From Carnobacterium alterfunditum DSM 5972 (GTDB lineage: Bacteria > Bacillota > Bacilli > Lactobacillales > Carnobacteriaceae): DNA of 64,000 nucleotides. The notes under the pieces were generated by a model that worked only from the letters and a program-made list of their open reading frames with translations, had not been told where the DNA came from and did not search any database. The translations under genes were made by a program, and so were the position numbers. Positions 24,111-32,601 of this stretch are shown in pieces; the first letter of the stretch is position 1; each line of letters begins with the position of its first letter. Where the stretch lies: the NCBI RefSeq assembly GCF_000744115.1, contig NZ_JQLG01000004.1:1-64000 (forward strand), read 5' to 3'.

Positions 24111-24139
24111 ATTTAGATCTGTACATTAATCTTCACCAT

Positions 24140-24592
24140 TTAATTTTTTGCTGCTTGCTCTTGTTTCAGTTGACATTCAGGGCAAGTACCGTATATTTCC
24201 AAACGATGCCGTTTCACTTTAAAGCCAGTCAAGTTGGTTGTTACCTCACCGATATCTTCTAAACCTGGATAATAAAGATCTTCAATTCTCCCACAAACTT
24301 CACAAATAGCGTGATAATGCTGGGTTGAGGTGAAATCAAATCGACTTGAAGCATCTCCGTAGTTCATTTCAACTACAAAACCAATTTTAGTAAATAACCG
24401 TAAATTATTATAAACAGTTGCAGCACTCATACTAGGGAATTGTTCTGCGAGAGCTTGATATATCTCATCAGCGGTAGGGTGGTTATGATTTTCAATTAAA
24501 TATTCTAATATTCCATGACGTTGTGGTGTAATACGAATATGAGCTCGCTTTAATTTCTCAATCGATTGGGTAACTAAATGATTTGAAGACAT
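24140..24592 (-). CDS. perR: Fur-family peroxide regulator PerR
   Basis: Metal-dependent repressor that senses peroxide by iron-catalysed histidine oxidation. The 150-residue protein has the winged-helix recognition region PSMSAATVYNNLRLF, metal ligands in RFDFTSTQHYHAIC, and two structural CxxC zinc sites (CEVCG and CPECQ). The Asp in the RFDF stretch is the PerR-type ligand. The ATG at 24592 (MSSNHLV) follows AAAGGAGG; the longer frame does not. Its place next to hemL matches the ygaF-perR/gsaB neighbourhood of Bacillus. Zur or Fur are alternatives, considered less likely. Confidence 0.85.
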   Translation of the reverse strand: MSSNHLVTQSIEKLKRAHIRITPQRHGILEYLIENHNHPTADEIYQALAEQFPSMSAATVYNNLRLFTKIGFVVEMNYGDASSRFDFTSTQHYHAICEVCGRIEDLYYPGLEDIGEVTTNLTGFKVKRHRLEIYGTCPECQLKQEQAAKN

Positions 24593-24669
24593 ACTACTCC
24601 TCCTTTCAAATCGCATAATAAATATTTATATCGGTAGATCAACAATTCACCGTTATCATTTGATAGTGA

Positions 24670-24686
24670 TTATTATATTGTAATAA
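24670..24686. promoter_or_regulatory. Candidate PerR/Fur-type box
   Basis: Imperfect palindrome with arms TTATTA and TAATAA around five bases, lying between the divergent perR and hemL genes. It departs from the PerR consensus at several positions, so it is only suggestive of autoregulation. Confidence 0.3.
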
Positions 24687-24825
24687 ATATTTTATGCTTT
24701 AATAATAACTTTTCTAGCTCAACTTTGCAACTGATAGTTAGTGCTTAAATTAGTAGAAAGATTGCACTTCTAAGTTAAGAGATTTACAATAGATATGATT
24801 TTACTTTTAAGGAGGCAATTATTTT

Positions 24826-26118
24826 ATGTTAAAACATGTTCAAAGTGACCGTTTAGCTAATGAAGCAAGTCAAGTTATTGTAGGAGGAGTGAATAGTCCC
24901 AGTCGTTCCTTCAAAGGAGTTGGCGGAGGGAATCCTGTAACGATGGCTCGCGGAGATGGAGCATACTTATATGATGTTGATGACAATCGTTATATCGATT
25001 ACTTAGCAGCTTTTGGACCAATCATAACCGGTTTTAATCACCCACATATTGTCAAAGCAATAAAAAGAGCTGCCGATACTGGTGTTTTGTTTGGTACTCC
25101 ATCCGAACATGAAATAATTTTTGCAAAAATGTTAACCGATGCTATCCCTTCAATGGATAAAGTTCGTTTTACCAATTCAGGAACTGAAGCTGTTATGACT
25201 ACTGTTCGAGTAGCTCGTGCTTATACAAACCGTGAACTGATTGTGAAGTTCTCTGGTCAATACCATGGTCATTTTGATCTTGTTTTGGTTGAAGCAGGCA
25301 GCGGCCCTTCTACTTTGGGAGCCACAGATTCTGGCGGAGTAACCCGTGGAACCTCTAAAGAAGTGATCACCGTACCTTATAACGATGTCGAATCTTACCG
25401 AGCCGTCATGGAAAAATGGGGTAGTCAAGTAGCGGGCGTTCTAGTTGAACCGATTGTTGGAAACTTTGGCATGGTAGCTCCAAAACCTGGATTTTTAGAA
25501 GCCGTAAATGACATCACACACGAGCATGGCGCGTTAGTGATTTATGATGAAGTAATCACTAATTTCCGCTTCCGATATGGAGCTGTACAAGATATGTTAG
25601 GTGTCATCCCTGATTTAACAGCATTTGGTAAATCAATAGGCGGTGGATTGCCAATTGGGGCTTATGGTGGCCCATCCGAAATCATGGATACTGTTGCGCC
25701 TCTTGGACCCGCATATCAAGCTGGTACAATGTCAGGTAATCCTCTTTCTATGCAAGCTGGGATTGCTTGTTTAGAAGTTTTGCAAGAACCTGGCATTTAT
25801 GAAAGAATGGCTGATTTTGCTGTTCAATTAAAAGAGGCTCTACTTGAAGCTGGTAAAAAACAGGCTATTCCAACCGTTGTGAATCAAATCGGTGGATCAT
25901 TAACGGTCTACTTCACAGATCATCCAATTGAAAATTATGCAGATGCAAAAGATACAGATACTGAACGTTTTGGACACTTCTTCAAAGCTATGTTAGACGA
26001 AGGCATCAATCTTGCTCCAAGTAAATACGAGGCTTGGTTTTTAACCATTATGCATACCCAAGAAGATATAGATGAAACAAAACGAGCTATTGATAAAGCT
26101 TTTGCTAAATTAGTATAA
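24826..26118 (+). CDS. hemL: Glutamate-1-semialdehyde 2,1-aminomutase (HemL/GsaB-like)
   Basis: PLP enzyme that makes 5-aminolevulinate from glutamate-1-semialdehyde. The 430-residue protein has [15 protein letters not shown], the PLP-binding Lys in [16 protein letters not shown], and [10 protein letters not shown]. Strong AAGGAGG before the ATG. It stands alone with no other haem gene nearby; Bacillus also has such a second copy (gsaB) near perR. In a lactic acid bacterium, which normally does not make haem from glutamate, its role may be something else. Confidence 0.85.
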   Translation: MLKHVQSDRLANEASQVIVGGVNSPSRSFKGVGGGNPVTMARGDGAYLYDVDDNRYIDYLAAFGPIITGFNHPHIVKAIKRAADTGVLFGTPSEHEIIFAKMLTDAIPSMDKVRFTNSGTEAVMTTVRVARAYTNRELIVKFSGQYHGHFDLVLVEAGSGPSTLGATDSGGVTRGTSKEVITVPYNDVESYRAVMEKWGSQVAGVLVEPIVGNFGMVAPKPGFLEAVNDITHEHGALVIYDEVITNFRFRYGAVQDMLGVIPDLTAFGKSIGGGLPIGAYGGPSEIMDTVAPLGPAYQAGTMSGNPLSMQAGIACLEVLQEPGIYERMADFAVQLKEALLEAGKKQAIPTVVNQIGGSLTVYFTDHPIENYADAKDTDTERFGHFFKAMLDEGINLAPSKYEAWFLTIMHTQEDIDETKRAIDKAFAKLV

Positions 26119-26244
26119 GAATTCAAACATTCCTGATATTATTATCTTAATTTTCAAACTATTGACTACAAAATCTTTGCTTAATCACATAAAGTAGCAT
26201 ATTATTGGGGTACAACTATCAATCAAATGGAGTGAATTTATCTT

Positions 26245-27342
26245 ATGAGAATTGGAGCAAGAACGCTAAAAACAGGAATTGCTGTGGCTCTTTCAATAGC
26301 GATACCTGCGCTACTCAGCTTTCCATCGGGCAGTGTTTTAGCTGCTATATCAGCAATTTTTGCGTTACAGCCTTCTGTTAAGCGATCGATCAATACTCTT
26401 AAAGATCGTATTATTGCTAATTTGATCGGTGCATTTGTCGCTGTGACTATTACTTTGACTTTAGGAAATAATTTCATCGTGATCGGATTAGCTGCTTCTC
26501 TGTTGATTGCTATCTTATATCAGTTGAACCTTAGCAGCGTGATTGGTTTAGCAACGGTAACTTTGATTGTTATCATGCAAACTACTGAAGACAATTTTAT
26601 TCTTTACGCAACTATAAGGGTCCTAGCTACTATTGTTGGTGTTCTTATTGCTTTCGTAGTAAACACGACTTTATTCCCACCGAAATATGAAGAGAAATTA
26701 TATCATGTTACAGACTATTCAACCACTGAGATCATGAAATTTTTACGTGCAAGCGTTCGGAAAAATAGCCAGTATCCAGTTCTAAAAAAAGATTTAAAAT
26801 GGATCAAATCCGAATTAAATCGAATGGATGTCTACCTATCATTATTCAAAGATGAAGGGCTAGTCACTAGAAAAAAAGACCGTGTTCAAAAAATGCGAAA
26901 AGTAGTTGTTTATAGAAAAATAATTGCAACCGCAAATGAAGCTTATAATCTTTCCTATACTTTTCATAAGTATGAAAATTCATTTAACCATTTTCCAAAA
27001 GAATTACGTATTTTGATCCGTGAACGTCTTGAGACCTTGCTCACAGCGCATGAACAAATTTTATTGAAATTTAATGGGCGTGTTTCACCAGATAGTGTGA
27101 ATTTTATCGCATATAAAGCTCCGCTTAGAAAAGAATTCATGCAATCCTTCTTTGATGAAGCTAGTTTAGAAGAGTACATGCATGATGATTACGGTCAAAG
27201 CAATGCGGTCATCCATATTATGTCAAGTATTTTAAAATACGAAGAATTCTTGGAACATTTAAATATTTTAGTTAGCAGCTACAAGGGAAACGATTGGAAT
27301 CAAGATACAGAAATTTCGAACATTGAACACATTGAACAATAA
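26245..27342 (+). CDS. Aromatic-acid exporter family membrane protein (DUF939/FUSC-like, YgaE)
   Basis: A 365-residue protein with about four to five membrane segments in the first 150 residues, then a long charged helical cytoplasmic domain. The start RIGARTLKTGIAVALSI and the sequence PSVKRSINTLKDRI are typical of the family. The real substrate is unknown. Position beside hemL and perR matches ygaE in Bacillus. GGAGTG precedes the ATG. A strong terminator follows. Confidence 0.75.
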   Translation: MRIGARTLKTGIAVALSIAIPALLSFPSGSVLAAISAIFALQPSVKRSINTLKDRIIANLIGAFVAVTITLTLGNNFIVIGLAASLLIAILYQLNLSSVIGLATVTLIVIMQTTEDNFILYATIRVLATIVGVLIAFVVNTTLFPPKYEEKLYHVTDYSTTEIMKFLRASVRKNSQYPVLKKDLKWIKSELNRMDVYLSLFKDEGLVTRKKDRVQKMRKVVVYRKIIATANEAYNLSYTFHKYENSFNHFPKELRILIRERLETLLTAHEQILLKFNGRVSPDSVNFIAYKAPLRKEFMQSFFDEASLEEYMHDDYGQSNAVIHIMSSILKYEEFLEHLNILVSSYKGNDWNQDTEISNIEHIEQ

Positions 27343-27379
27343 AAACCAGGCTGGGACATAACCAGCTAATAACAATGAG

Positions 27380-27420
27380 AGAGTCTGCTTATCAGGAAAC
27401 TGATAAACAGACTCTTTTTT
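27380..27420 (+). terminator. Terminator after the FUSC-like gene
   Basis: Hairpin arms AGAGTCTGCTTATCAG and CTGATAAACAGACTCT with a GAAA loop, followed by six T. It is preceded by GGCTGGGACATAAC, a phrase common at such sites in Firmicutes. Confidence 0.85.
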
Positions 27421-27447
27421 GGTCTATATCTATTGATTGATTAATAA

Positions 27448-27668
27448 ATGGTGTTGGTGTCCCAAAAAGTAATTTCTTCTGGAATAACGGGTTTACTTTT
27501 GGGGAGCCATGGAAGCGCATGAAGCCCAAAAGGAAAGCTGTCATGGTTGTTGCTGCTTTAGCAGCTTACAAACATGATATACTTGGGCGTTATTTGCCCA
27601 CAGTGCTTCATTTTAGGCTACAAGCAAACCCTATTCCGCCAGAAATTCCAGGTAAGTGATCAAACTGA
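27448..27668 (+). repeat. Multi-copy structured non-coding element, copy 1
   Basis: About 220 bases sharing its ends with copies 2 and 3. The ends (CTGGAATAACGGGTTT and AAACCCTATTCCGCCAG) can form a long stem; inside are hairpins GCTGC-TTTA-GCAGC and GGGC-GTTATTT-GCCC. It lacks the 3' internal module (TTCGCATTGAA) that copies 2 and 3 have. No open reading frame is conserved. Identity as a known RNA class or mobile element is not recognised. Confidence 0.7.
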
Positions 27669-27713
27669 TCTATTAACACCTAAAATATTAACTTCATATC
27701 GATTGTTTCAAAA

Positions 27714-27933
27714 ATGGTATTAGTGTTCCAAAAGTAATTTCTTTTGGAATAACGGATTTGCTTGTGGAGAGCCATGGAAACGCCTGAAGCCTGAAAGAAG
27801 GTCTTCAGGTTTTCAAGCCTCAAATAAAGCTTAATCGCTGAAGCGTTAAAGCTCTATAATTCGCATTGAATTCTCTACATGGCTACAAGCAATTCCTATT
27901 CCGCCAGAAATTCCAGGTAAGTGATCAAACTAA
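27714..27933 (+). repeat. Multi-copy structured non-coding element, copy 2
   Basis: Tandem to copy 1, 45 bases away, same strand. It shares the outer stem and the inner helix AGCCATG/CATGGCT, and keeps the 3' module ending TTCGCATTGAA, but lacks the central hairpins of copies 1 and 3. It contains its own hairpin CCTGAA/CTTCAGG type. No gene lies between 27,421 and 28,033 on either strand. Confidence 0.7.
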
Positions 27934-28033
27934 TTTCAGTTGAGCATTTTGATAAAAAAAGTTAAAGGTATTATAAATGCAGTCTCATTTTCTAACGGCG
28001 AAGCTACTTTTAAAATCACTAGTTAAATAGGAA

Positions 28034-28063
28034 AAGAGGCTTGGATTTATGTCCAAGCCTCTT
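28034..28063 (-). terminator. Terminator of the SGNH-like gene
   Basis: Hairpin AAGAGGCTTGGA with its complement, a short loop, then TTTCC on the minus strand. Directly after the stop at 28,073. Confidence 0.7.
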
Positions 28064-28072
28064 CTTGTGCTA

Positions 28073-28921
28073 TTAAATGCCACTAGTCGTATCTACTTTT
28101 TGGTTTAACATTTCTTCGAATAAAGTGCTATAAATGGATGTTCCTTCCCCATTCAATGATTTACCAGTTTCATTCAATGTGTTTTCCAATGCTATACCAT
28201 CTGTTTCAAGTTTTTTCAGATAGCTTTTATGAAGATCAAAAACAGTCCATTCATTCTCTTCAACGGTTGCTACCATTTCATTTAGATAAGAAGTGTAATC
28301 CAAAGTTCTTGAATTATTATTTCCTCTTTCACTACTGCTAGGATTGGGTGTCACAAAAATAACTAATGCTTCTGGTAAGACATCTTTGATTGCAGCATAA
28401 TTCATAGCTAGATACTCGCTTGAATCATCTAAACTGATGTCTTTTTCTTGATCAGCATATGGCGTCACTTGAAAAAATACAACGTTTGGATTCGTTTTTG
28501 CTAACTCAGTTACTTTATTCTCACTTATTAACTGATAAGAATTATAAGTTGGATAAGCCAAACGATTGCTGTTTATTTTGCTGGCTATTTGTTCATCTAT
28601 GTACTCTTCTGTTGCAGCTATCCACGGCTCTTCTTGTGCTATATCGCCATAAAAGCTAATAGAAACTTCTTCTTTCAGAGAACCGATATATTTTAAGTAA
28701 TCCAATACTGATAACGCTCCACGACTTTCTTCATAATCCGTCATTTGTTGGGAATCATCTTCTTGGATTTCCACTTTCTCTTTTTTATTCGTTTGTTCTG
28801 CAACCATTTCTAGCTCTTGTTGTTGTTGTTTTGAGTAACTCATACCAAACAAGACAACTCCTACTGCTAAAATCATTAGTAGAAAAACAGCAAATCCACT
28901 TTTTTTAGACAACTTTCTCAC
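28073..28921 (-). CDS. Membrane-anchored SGNH/GDSL hydrolase-like protein
   Basis: A 282-residue protein with one N-terminal membrane anchor (residues about 9-28) and an extracellular domain. The fold is suggested by VSISFYGDIA (block I), VVFFQVTPY (block III-like) and VIFVTPNP. Block I reads GDI where active enzymes have GDS, so the usual nucleophile Ser is missing. Relatives are often hydrolases acting on envelope polymers. The function here is uncertain. Confidence 0.5.
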   Translation of the reverse strand: MRKLSKKSGFAVFLLMILAVGVVLFGMSYSKQQQQELEMVAEQTNKKEKVEIQEDDSQQMTDYEESRGALSVLDYLKYIGSLKEEVSISFYGDIAQEEPWIAATEEYIDEQIASKINSNRLAYPTYNSYQLISENKVTELAKTNPNVVFFQVTPYADQEKDISLDDSSEYLAMNYAAIKDVLPEALVIFVTPNPSSSERGNNNSRTLDYTSYLNEMVATVEENEWTVFDLHKSYLKKLETDGIALENTLNETGKSLNGEGTSIYSTLFEEMLNQKVDTTSGI

Positions 28922-29025
28922 TCCTCAGGACTAATAATCATTTTTTACCTCGAATGATTTCATTCGTTATTCAATTATCCATTATTTTACCATACATTTG
29001 TTAAAATCCACTACTCTTTTTCTGT

Positions 29026-29071
29026 AAAATAGTAAAGGGACTCCAATAAATTGGAACCCCTTTACTATTTT
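29026..29071 (-). terminator. Terminator of the DUF402 gene
   Basis: Perfect 14-bp stem AAAATAGTAAAGGG with its complement, around 18 bases that themselves pair (TCCAA/TTGGA). T-rich on both flanks. Confidence 0.8.
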
Positions 29072-29117
29072 ACTATCTATTTTTGGAGAACTGACTTTCA
29101 TCTTATCCAGTAGAAGC

Positions 29118-29654
29118 TCATTTTTTATGCGATAACTGTTGATAGCGTTTATACCATAAGTCAACGTACTCTTTTGAAAAAGGACCTTTTTCTTCATTGA
29201 TCCAATCCACTAAAATTTTCACGTTTTCTTTTAAAATATGGTCAATATCATCAGGATAATCCCACTTTTTGCTATGATCTTCATACTCATCTACATCCAA
29301 CAAGCGTTTTTCGCCATCTGGAAAGACTTTGATATCTAAATCATAGTCTATATACTTCAAGCCTTCTTCATCTAATGCAAAAGGCGAAGCAAGATTACAA
29401 TAGTAAGAAACACCATTATCTCTTATCATTGCAATGATATTAAACCAATAATGCTTATGAAAGTAAACAATCGCTGGTTCTCGAGTTAACCATCTTCGGC
29501 CATCCGATTCCGTTACAAGAGTATGATCATTTACTCCTATTAACGATTGATCACTTGTCTTAAGTACCATTGTATCTCTCCAAGTGCGATGTAAACTGCC
29601 ATCATGTTTATAGCTATGGATCGTGATGTATTCTCCTTCTTTTGGAATATGCAT
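29118..29654 (-). CDS. Nucleoside tri-/diphosphate phosphatase, DUF402 family (YgaC/Ntdp)
   Basis: The 178-residue protein aligns along its length with B. subtilis YgaC, sharing [38 protein letters not shown] and IDYDLDIKV. The family hydrolyses nucleoside tri- and diphosphates with divalent metal. The ATG at 29654 ([10 protein letters not shown]) matches the family start; a TTG 39 bases upstream is possible. Followed by a strong terminator. Confidence 0.85.
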   Translation of the reverse strand: MHIPKEGEYITIHSYKHDGSLHRTWRDTMVLKTSDQSLIGVNDHTLVTESDGRRWLTREPAIVYFHKHYWFNIIAMIRDNGVSYYCNLASPFALDEEGLKYIDYDLDIKVFPDGEKRLLDVDEYEDHSKKWDYPDDIDHILKENVKILVDWINEEKGPFSKEYVDLWYKRYQQLSHKK

Positions 29655-29811
29655 CTCTAACCCAACTTTCTTTTTCTCACGTGAAAATTGCAAGAACTTA
29701 GCAAATAATAAACCAGAGAGTGACTGAACACTCGACTCGTATTTATTATATCACAACTCTTATTATTTATAGTATAAAACCAAATAAATAATAAAAAAAA
29801 CAAACAACCCA

Positions 29812-29837
29812 TTTTTCAGTAAGTAAAAACTGAAAAA
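29812..29837 (-). terminator. Terminator of mutY
   Basis: Nine-base arms TTTTTCAGT and complement with an eight-base loop, 36 bases past the mutY stop codon. The arms supply A and T tracts on both sides. Confidence 0.6.
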
Positions 29838-29872
29838 AGAGCTGCTTGCTTTTCCTTTTCTTATACAAATGG

Positions 29873-31081
29873 CTATTTTTTGAATTTAGACAAGTAACTT
29901 TGCCACATTTTAGTTTGTGGACCTGGAAATACGTATTGATCAAAGTCAGAAGGCTCTACCCAATAACAATTTTCAGGAATATTTATTGGTTCTTCTACTC
30001 TTATTTGACCATAATAAACAGCTACAAACCATTTCAGGTGACTAAAAATATGTTGGACTTCCTCAAATGGTGCTTCCATAAGAGTCGGTCTGATCCCATA
30101 CTTGCTCCCTAGTTCAAGCATAACATTTTTCATCACTTTTTCAGTAAGTTCTTCATCCTTTAACTGAGTCAATGTTCCTATTGCAATACCTGTTTCTTGG
30201 ATCACCAATTCTTCCTCAATCAATGGAAAGGTCCACATATTAGCCAACAAGCCTTGCATAGGACGTTTTTCTAGCAAGAAAGCGCCTGTGCTGTTTTTAA
30301 TGATCGCCCCCACATAATAAACTGGTTTGGCTTTTTTCTTTTTACTTTTCACAGGAAATTTATCCCATGTGCCCTTTAAATACGACTGATTAAATTCTTT
30401 GATTGGGCTTGATTCTGGATGATAATTTTTAGGTGTACAGATGCTTGAACCTAGATCCATAAAAGCTTGATTAAAATCTCCTGGTTTATATGGATCGATC
30501 AGCTCTCGCATAATACCCTCAAAAATTTTACGATTACCTGGTTTTGCAATATCCGCATCAATTTCAAATAAGCGACTTAATACACGCATTACATTTCCAT
30601 CAACAGCTGGCTCGGGCAAGCCGAATGCCATACTGGCGATTGCTCCTGCTGTATAAGGACCGATCCCTTTTAATTTAATGATTTCCTTAGGATCGACAGG
30701 CATTTTCCCATCATAATTTTCCATGATTTGTTGCGCTGCAGTTTGCATATTGCGAACGCGTGAATAATACCCTAAACCCTCCCAAGCCTTTAGCAGCACA
30801 TCTTCGTTTGCATCTGCTAAGCCTTTGATCGTTGGAAAAGTTTTCATGAAATTCAAGTAATAGGGAATGACCGTGTCTACTCTTGTTTGCTGTAGCATGA
30901 TCTCAGATACCCAAATACGATAAGGATCATTATTTTTTCGCCAAGGCAGCTCTCGTTTTTCTAAATCGTACCAGCTAAGAAGTGTTTCCCGGAATCGTTC
31001 GATTTTTTCTTGAGGCCACATAGGTATATCAAAAATCAACTTTTGCTTTTTTTCGGTTACATTTGATTCGATTTGTGTCAT
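29873..31081 (-). CDS. mutY: A/G-specific adenine glycosylase MutY lacking the Fe-S motif
   Basis: Removes adenine mispaired with 8-oxoguanine. The 402-residue protein has the helix-hairpin-helix IKLKGIGPYTAGAIASMAFG, catalytic Glu in SEIMLQQTRVD, catalytic Asp in PAVDGNVMRVLSR, and a C-terminal NUDIX-like domain from about residue 245. The usual C-X6-C-X2-C-X5-C cluster site is degenerate: the first Cys (SSICTP) remains, but the next three positions are Pro, Ser and Asn. Overlaps recX by 4 bases, so the two are co-translated. Confidence 0.9.
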   Translation of the reverse strand: MTQIESNVTEKKQKLIFDIPMWPQEKIERFRETLLSWYDLEKRELPWRKNNDPYRIWVSEIMLQQTRVDTVIPYYLNFMKTFPTIKGLADANEDVLLKAWEGLGYYSRVRNMQTAAQQIMENYDGKMPVDPKEIIKLKGIGPYTAGAIASMAFGLPEPAVDGNVMRVLSRLFEIDADIAKPGNRKIFEGIMRELIDPYKPGDFNQAFMDLGSSICTPKNYHPESSPIKEFNQSYLKGTWDKFPVKSKKKKAKPVYYVGAIIKNSTGAFLLEKRPMQGLLANMWTFPLIEEELVIQETGIAIGTLTQLKDEELTEKVMKNVMLELGSKYGIRPTLMEAPFEEVQHIFSHLKWFVAVYYGQIRVEEPINIPENCYWVEPSDFDQYVFPGPQTKMWQSYLSKFKK

Positions 31082-31929
31082 TCTTCTTCGTCTTCCATTT
31101 CTTTTTCATTAATAAATTGCGAGATCAGCTCACCAGCAAAACCTTTTTGGAACAATCCACTTTTAACTTTTTGAATCTTTTTAGCTCCCTTTAATTTGGA
31201 TTGCTTACGCCAAATTTTATCGCCTTGTACTTTCAATGCACTGTATTCATCGTCTTCTTCTTTTTCTGTTGAGATTTGTTCAAGTACTTGAGTGATCACA
31301 TCAGATTGAAACCCTTTTTGCATCAGATTTTGACGGATCTTATTGCTAGTTTCTCTGGATGATTGTCTTGTGGACCGTCGCATCACTTTTTCGGCTAACG
31401 CGACTCCATTTTCTACCATTTGATCAAATGGGTATTGTTCCAATGCTTCTTCAATTATTTCATCATTAACTCCACGTTTTTTCAATTCTCTTTTTATCAC
31501 GTAAGGCCCCTTTCCGCTAACATTTGCAGCGGTTCTTGTGTAACTTTCAGCGTACATCAAATCATTTAAATAACCTTGTTCTTTTAATTGCTCAACAACT
31601 TGATCAGCTGTTTCACGAGTAAATTCATGGGCGATCAAATCATCTTTGATTTCTTTTATTGAACGCATAGAATAATTTAGATAGACGAGTGATCTTACAT
31701 AAGCTTTGCGGTACCCATCTTCAATTTCTAGCTCTTGACGGTAGGCATCTGAGACTTCCATTCCTTTATGCAAAATATGTTTAATTAAAATGGTTTCATC
31801 AACAGGAAAAGCATATTCTTCATCTAAGTAAATATTGTAGCGCCCTTTCCTTTTTTGCGCTTCAATTTTTGTGATTTTAGGTAATGCTGATGTTGAAGCT
31901 TTTTTTTTACTATTTGGTTCATATATCAT
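31078..31929 (-). CDS. recX: Regulatory protein RecX
   Basis: Modulates RecA filaments. The 283-residue, three-helix-repeat protein contains YLNYSMRSIKEIKDDLI, GYLNDLMYAESYTRTA and GPYVIKRELKKRGV, all typical. It is longer than E. coli RecX and of the length usual in Bacilli. The ATG follows TAGGAG. Co-transcribed with mutY in a DNA repair pair. Confidence 0.9.
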   Translation of the reverse strand: MIYEPNSKKKASTSALPKITKIEAQKRKGRYNIYLDEEYAFPVDETILIKHILHKGMEVSDAYRQELEIEDGYRKAYVRSLVYLNYSMRSIKEIKDDLIAHEFTRETADQVVEQLKEQGYLNDLMYAESYTRTAANVSGKGPYVIKRELKKRGVNDEIIEEALEQYPFDQMVENGVALAEKVMRRSTRQSSRETSNKIRQNLMQKGFQSDVITQVLEQISTEKEEDDEYSALKVQGDKIWRKQSKLKGAKKIQKVKSGLFQKGFAGELISQFINEKEMEDEEE

Positions 31930-32020
31930 AGCCTCACACTCCTACTTCAGTCTCACTAGTATAGCATAAACCAAAGACAAACACATGTTCGAAATTCGAA
32001 TATTGTTGCTTTTCAAAAAA

Positions 32021-32055
32021 AAAACGATACTGACCTAAGTCAGAGTCGCTTTTAC
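32021..32055 (-). terminator. Terminator after the 32,072 gene
   Basis: Hairpin CTGAC-CTAA-GTCAG extended by a CGAT/GTCG helix and an A4/T4 closing run. It lies 17 bases past the small gene. Confidence 0.65.
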
Positions 32056-32071
32056 TTTTAGTTATTTTTTA

Positions 32072-32389
32072 TCAGTGCTTTGGGAAATTTCTTTCTGGAT
32101 CATTTCTTGGCTGACCTGCTAACGTGCTGCCATCAAATCTTGGTAGATCTAATTCCTCTTGGTTTGTTGAACTAGGCCCACTTAATTCATTATTTGGTAA
32201 ATTTTTGTCTAGTGGTGTGCCTTGTAATGGATTAACATCAGGATCATATTCTTGGTATTTTAATGGATCGACTGTAGGAGTAACTTCGTCTTTAGTTTCA
32301 TCTCGATTATCTTGCAATCTAGGTTTATTGTCAATTCCAATAGATTCTTCTATAATCTTGTCGTCTTTGGTCATTTTAGGTTCATTCAT
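32072..32389 (-). CDS. Small disordered hypothetical protein
   Basis: About 105 residues, very rich in Asp, Glu, Asn, Pro and Lys, with no membrane segment and no recognised domain. It looks intrinsically disordered (for example TVDPLKYQEYDPDVNP and QPRNDPERNFPKH). The ATG at 32389 with GGAG upstream was preferred over a GTG three codons earlier. The next gene upstream encodes a stress protein with a similar acidic tail, so a stress role is possible but unproven. Confidence 0.6.
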   Translation of the reverse strand: MNEPKMTKDDKIIEESIGIDNKPRLQDNRDETKDEVTPTVDPLKYQEYDPDVNPLQGTPLDKNLPNNELSGPSSTNQEELDLPRFDGSTLAGQPRNDPERNFPKH

Positions 32390-32552
32390 CTTTAACACAC
32401 TCCGTCTCTTAATATCATTCTTTTATCGATCCTTTTATTCCTCATTATCGAACCGAGGAATAGAATAATTTAGTTTTATTCCTCTAAATCAACCGTAACA
32501 AATGAAAACCAAATTTTCAAAATAGACGACTTGGATTCGCCCTTCAAGTTTC

Positions 32553-32601
32553 AAAGCTAAAAAGAGGTTGAGAGAAAATAATCTCAACCTCTTTCAGCTT
32601 T
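32553..32601 (-). terminator. Terminator of the 17M-type stress gene
   Basis: Long hairpin: AAAGCT/AGCTTT outer pairs and a perfect 13-bp stem AAAGAGGTTGAGA with its complement. It overlaps the last bases of the gene. Confidence 0.8.

Noticed and set aside
27421-28030. Remnant of a transposase gene
   Set aside because: No reading frame or transposase motif on either strand; similarity among copies follows stems rather than codons.
28982-29197. 71-codon open frame on the minus strand
   Set aside because: It overlaps the 3' end of the DUF402 gene and its terminator and has no family resemblance.
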